NCBI GenBank assembly: GCA_002793635.1
Contig: PFEM01000039.1
Coordinates: 31,706 to 45,539, forward strand
DNA: 13,834 bases
From: Candidatus Shapirobacteria bacterium CG10_big_fil_rev_8_21_14_0_10_48_15
Lineage (GTDB): Bacteria > Patescibacteriota > Microgenomatia > PFEM01
Reading direction: 5' to 3'
Shown: piece after piece, positions 12,728 to 13,834 of the stretch
Numbering within the stretch: the stretch's first letter is position 1
Layout: each line of letters begins with the position of its first letter
Program-made: the position numbers and the translations under genes
Notes under the pieces: model-generated
Seen by the model: only the letters and a program-made list of their open reading frames with translations
Database searches by the model: none
What the model was told of the DNA's origin: nothing

Positions 12728-13832
12728 CCGCCACCTCCTCATAAACTTGCCGCACCGCTTGCGCCGTCTTTTGCCAGCTGAACTTTTTGGCCTGGACTAT
12801 GCCTTGCCGACGCAGCTTGTCTTGACCTTGAATCGCCTGATTGATCCCCGCGGCGATCACGGCCGGTTTCTCCGGGTCAACCAACACCGCCGCACCACCG
12901 GCAATCTCGGCCAGACTACCGCGATCGGTCGTGACCACCGGGCAACCGCAAGCCATGGCTTCCAACACCGGCAAGCCAAAGCCCTCATAAAAAGAGGGAT
13001 AGACAAAGCAAGCGGCCCCAGAATATAAGGCCGGCAAGTCTTCGCTTGGAACGTATCCTAGATACTTGATACCAGGTACTCGATATTCGTGATTTTCTCC
13101 CCAAGCCTGTTTACCGACAATGACAAGACTAGCCCTCCTCCGAGGTGTGCGGGAAAAAAGTTTAAAAGCTTCCATTACTCCCGCCAAGTTTTTGCGGGGC
13201 TCGCGGGCGCCGACGTTGAGCAAATAATCACCCTTGATACCATACTGTTCCTTGATCTGCTCAATCTTCGCCGTTGGTTGAGGCCGAAAACTCGCGTCCG
13301 CCGCCAACCGCACCACCCTGATTTTTTGGGCCGGAATGCCCAAAATTTCAAGCACATCATCCTTGGTCGCCTGCGAATCGACCATGACCAAAGCCACTTC
13401 TTTTTTGACCCACGCCAAACGCCGTTGCTGGTTAGCGACAATATCATGGCCGCCGCGAGGCGAAAAACTGGCCGGGTATTTAAACGGAATGACGTCGTGA
13501 ACGGTCGTGACCTTTTTCGCTTGGGCCGGTGGCTGAAGCCAGTCGGAAGAATGGAAAACAGCTACTTCACCGATCAATTTCTCAATCGGGTAGACATGGA
13601 GATTATTCCACAATTTCTCCAAAAAAAGGGTTGGCCAAGGGTAAAGCTTAGCCATGGCCCGCTTACCTTGAACAAAATCTTTTAGTTTCTGTCGTTGACG
13701 CAAAGAACTGCCAAATAAAACATAGTCATTTTTTTGATCTAACTGCAAAAGATTTTCGACTAGTTTTTGAGTGTAAGTGGCAATCCCGCTGCCCTGATAA
13801 ACTATTTGCGAAACATCAATCCCAATTCTCAT
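12717..13832 (-). CDS. GT4-family glycosyltransferase
   Basis: A 371-residue GT-B enzyme. It opens MRIGIDVSQIVYQGSGIATY, the GSGIATY acceptor loop of mannosyltransferase-type GT4 proteins. TVHDVIPFKYP (110-120), VDSQATKDDV (151-160), LLNVGAREPRKN (204-215) and YLGYVPSEDLPALY (257-270) follow, and E283 and E291 form an intact E-x7-E in FYEGFGLPVLEAMACG. RTPRRRA (228-234) is encoded by a partial palindromic element. Residues 249-258 are encoded by a GATAnnn heptamer array, and the segment between W244 and the GYV strand is about seven residues shorter than in the downstream paralogue. The ATG lies two bases from the window edge, so its ribosome site cannot be seen, but family alignment supports it. 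Together with the next gene it forms a tandem related pair. Mannose is a guess for the donor, from the GDP-mannose gene nearby. Confidence 0.88.
   Translation of the reverse strand: MRIGIDVSQIVYQGSGIATYTQKLVENLLQLDQKNDYVLFGSSLRQRQKLKDFVQGKRAMAKLYPWPTLFLEKLWNNLHVYPIEKLIGEVAVFHSSDWLQPPAQAKKVTTVHDVIPFKYPASFSPRGGHDIVANQQRRLAWVKKEVALVMVDSQATKDDVLEILGIPAQKIRVVRLAADASFRPQPTAKIEQIKEQYGIKGDYLLNVGAREPRKNLAGVMEAFKLFSRTPRRRASLVIVGKQAWGENHEYRVPGIKYLGYVPSEDLPALYSGAACFVYPSFYEGFGLPVLEAMACGCPVVTTDRGSLAEIAGGAAVLVDPEKPAVIAAGINQAIQGQDKLRRQGIVQAKKFSWQKTAQAVRQVYEEVAGAH
12734..12739 (-). promoter_or_regulatory. Perfect Shine-Dalgarno deciding a GTG start
   Basis: AGGAGG on the minus strand, six bases upstream of GTG 12727-12725. 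The longer frame from ATG 12742 would place this motif inside its own second and third codons. It would also add MRRWR in front of the family-typical MRINLIANE start. Confidence 0.8.
13061..13088. repeat. GATAnnn heptamer array inside GT4 gene
   Basis: Four consecutive seven-base units: GATACTT, GATACCA, GGTACTC, GATATTC. On the minus strand they encode EYRVPGIKYL. The surrounding loop is shorter than in the paralogous GT4 protein, so the array looks like a replacement rather than a pure insertion. Confidence 0.6.
13132..13153. repeat. Palindromic element inside GT4 gene (RTPRRRA family, partial copy)
   Basis: The right part of the element at 12036-12072: CCCTCCTCCGAGGTGTGCGGG here against CCCTCCTCCGCGGTGTGCGAGGG there (shared core CCCTCCTCCG, then GGTGTGCG). 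It is read in the same frame as RTPRRRA and sits at the same alignment position, between EAFKLF and SLVIVG. Confidence 0.7.
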
Positions 13833-13834
13833 GC

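Noticed and set aside
13089..13685. 198-codon open frame on the plus strand
   Set aside because: Lies entirely antisense to a well-supported GT4 gene. Its translation shows no family motif and its start and stop fall at arbitrary points of that gene.
1..13834. Alternative genetic code with TGA read as glycine
   Set aside because: TGA ends several genes exactly at ATGA junctions with well-supported downstream starts, so it functions as a stop.

Overview
The window is one tightly packed, single-direction gene cluster for making a surface glycan. All eleven genes read on the minus strand, so transcription runs from base 13834 towards base 1. Genes overlap by 4-29 bases or sit 1-4 bases apart, except for two short spacers (11498-11599 and 3438-3494). 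I see no RNA gene, CRISPR array, transposase, convincing promoter or terminator, and no gene-free stretch over 300 bases. Long open frames on the plus strand are shadows of the real genes.

In transcription order the genes are: two tandem related GT4 glycosyltransferases (13832-12717 and 12727-11600); a hexapeptide-repeat acyltransferase (11497-10943); a GT2 rhamnosyltransferase-like enzyme (10946-10080); a 1034-residue membrane protein that fuses an O-antigen ligase/polymerase-like half to a GT-C glycosyltransferase half (10095-6991); a second GT-C enzyme (6994-5558); GT4 (5553-4354); GT2 (4382-3495); GT4 (3437-2313); GT4 (2335-1247); mannose-1-phosphate guanylyltransferase (1250-144); and the first 47 codons of a priming sugar-phosphate transferase (142-1, cut by the window edge). 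Inferred pathway: the guanylyltransferase supplies GDP-mannose, the priming enzyme loads the first sugar on a polyprenyl phosphate, the GT4 and GT2 enzymes extend it in the cytoplasm, the acyltransferase decorates it, and the GT-C and ligase/polymerase proteins act outside the membrane with polyprenyl-linked donors. No flippase or exporter is present in the window.

The gene density, the proline/threonine linker in a membrane protein, and many short repeats inside coding regions suggest a Candidate Phyla Radiation (Patescibacteria) bacterium, perhaps of the Microgenomates type. This is an inference from style, not from a marker gene. TGA is a genuine stop here, at the ATGA junctions, so the glycine-recoding lineages (genetic code 25) are unlikely.

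The most unusual feature is the load of short repeats inside genes. At least three unrelated palindromic elements and several arrays with a 7-base or 15-base period lie within glycosyltransferase genes without breaking the frame, usually where the protein has extra or altered loop sequence compared with relatives in the same window. One element, read as RTPRRRA, sits at the same alignment position in the two tandem GT4 genes, and a third copy lies just upstream of the acyltransferase and supplies its AGGAGG. This resembles the in-frame palindromic elements known from Rickettsia and the heptanucleotide repeats known from cyanobacteria, but in a different setting.
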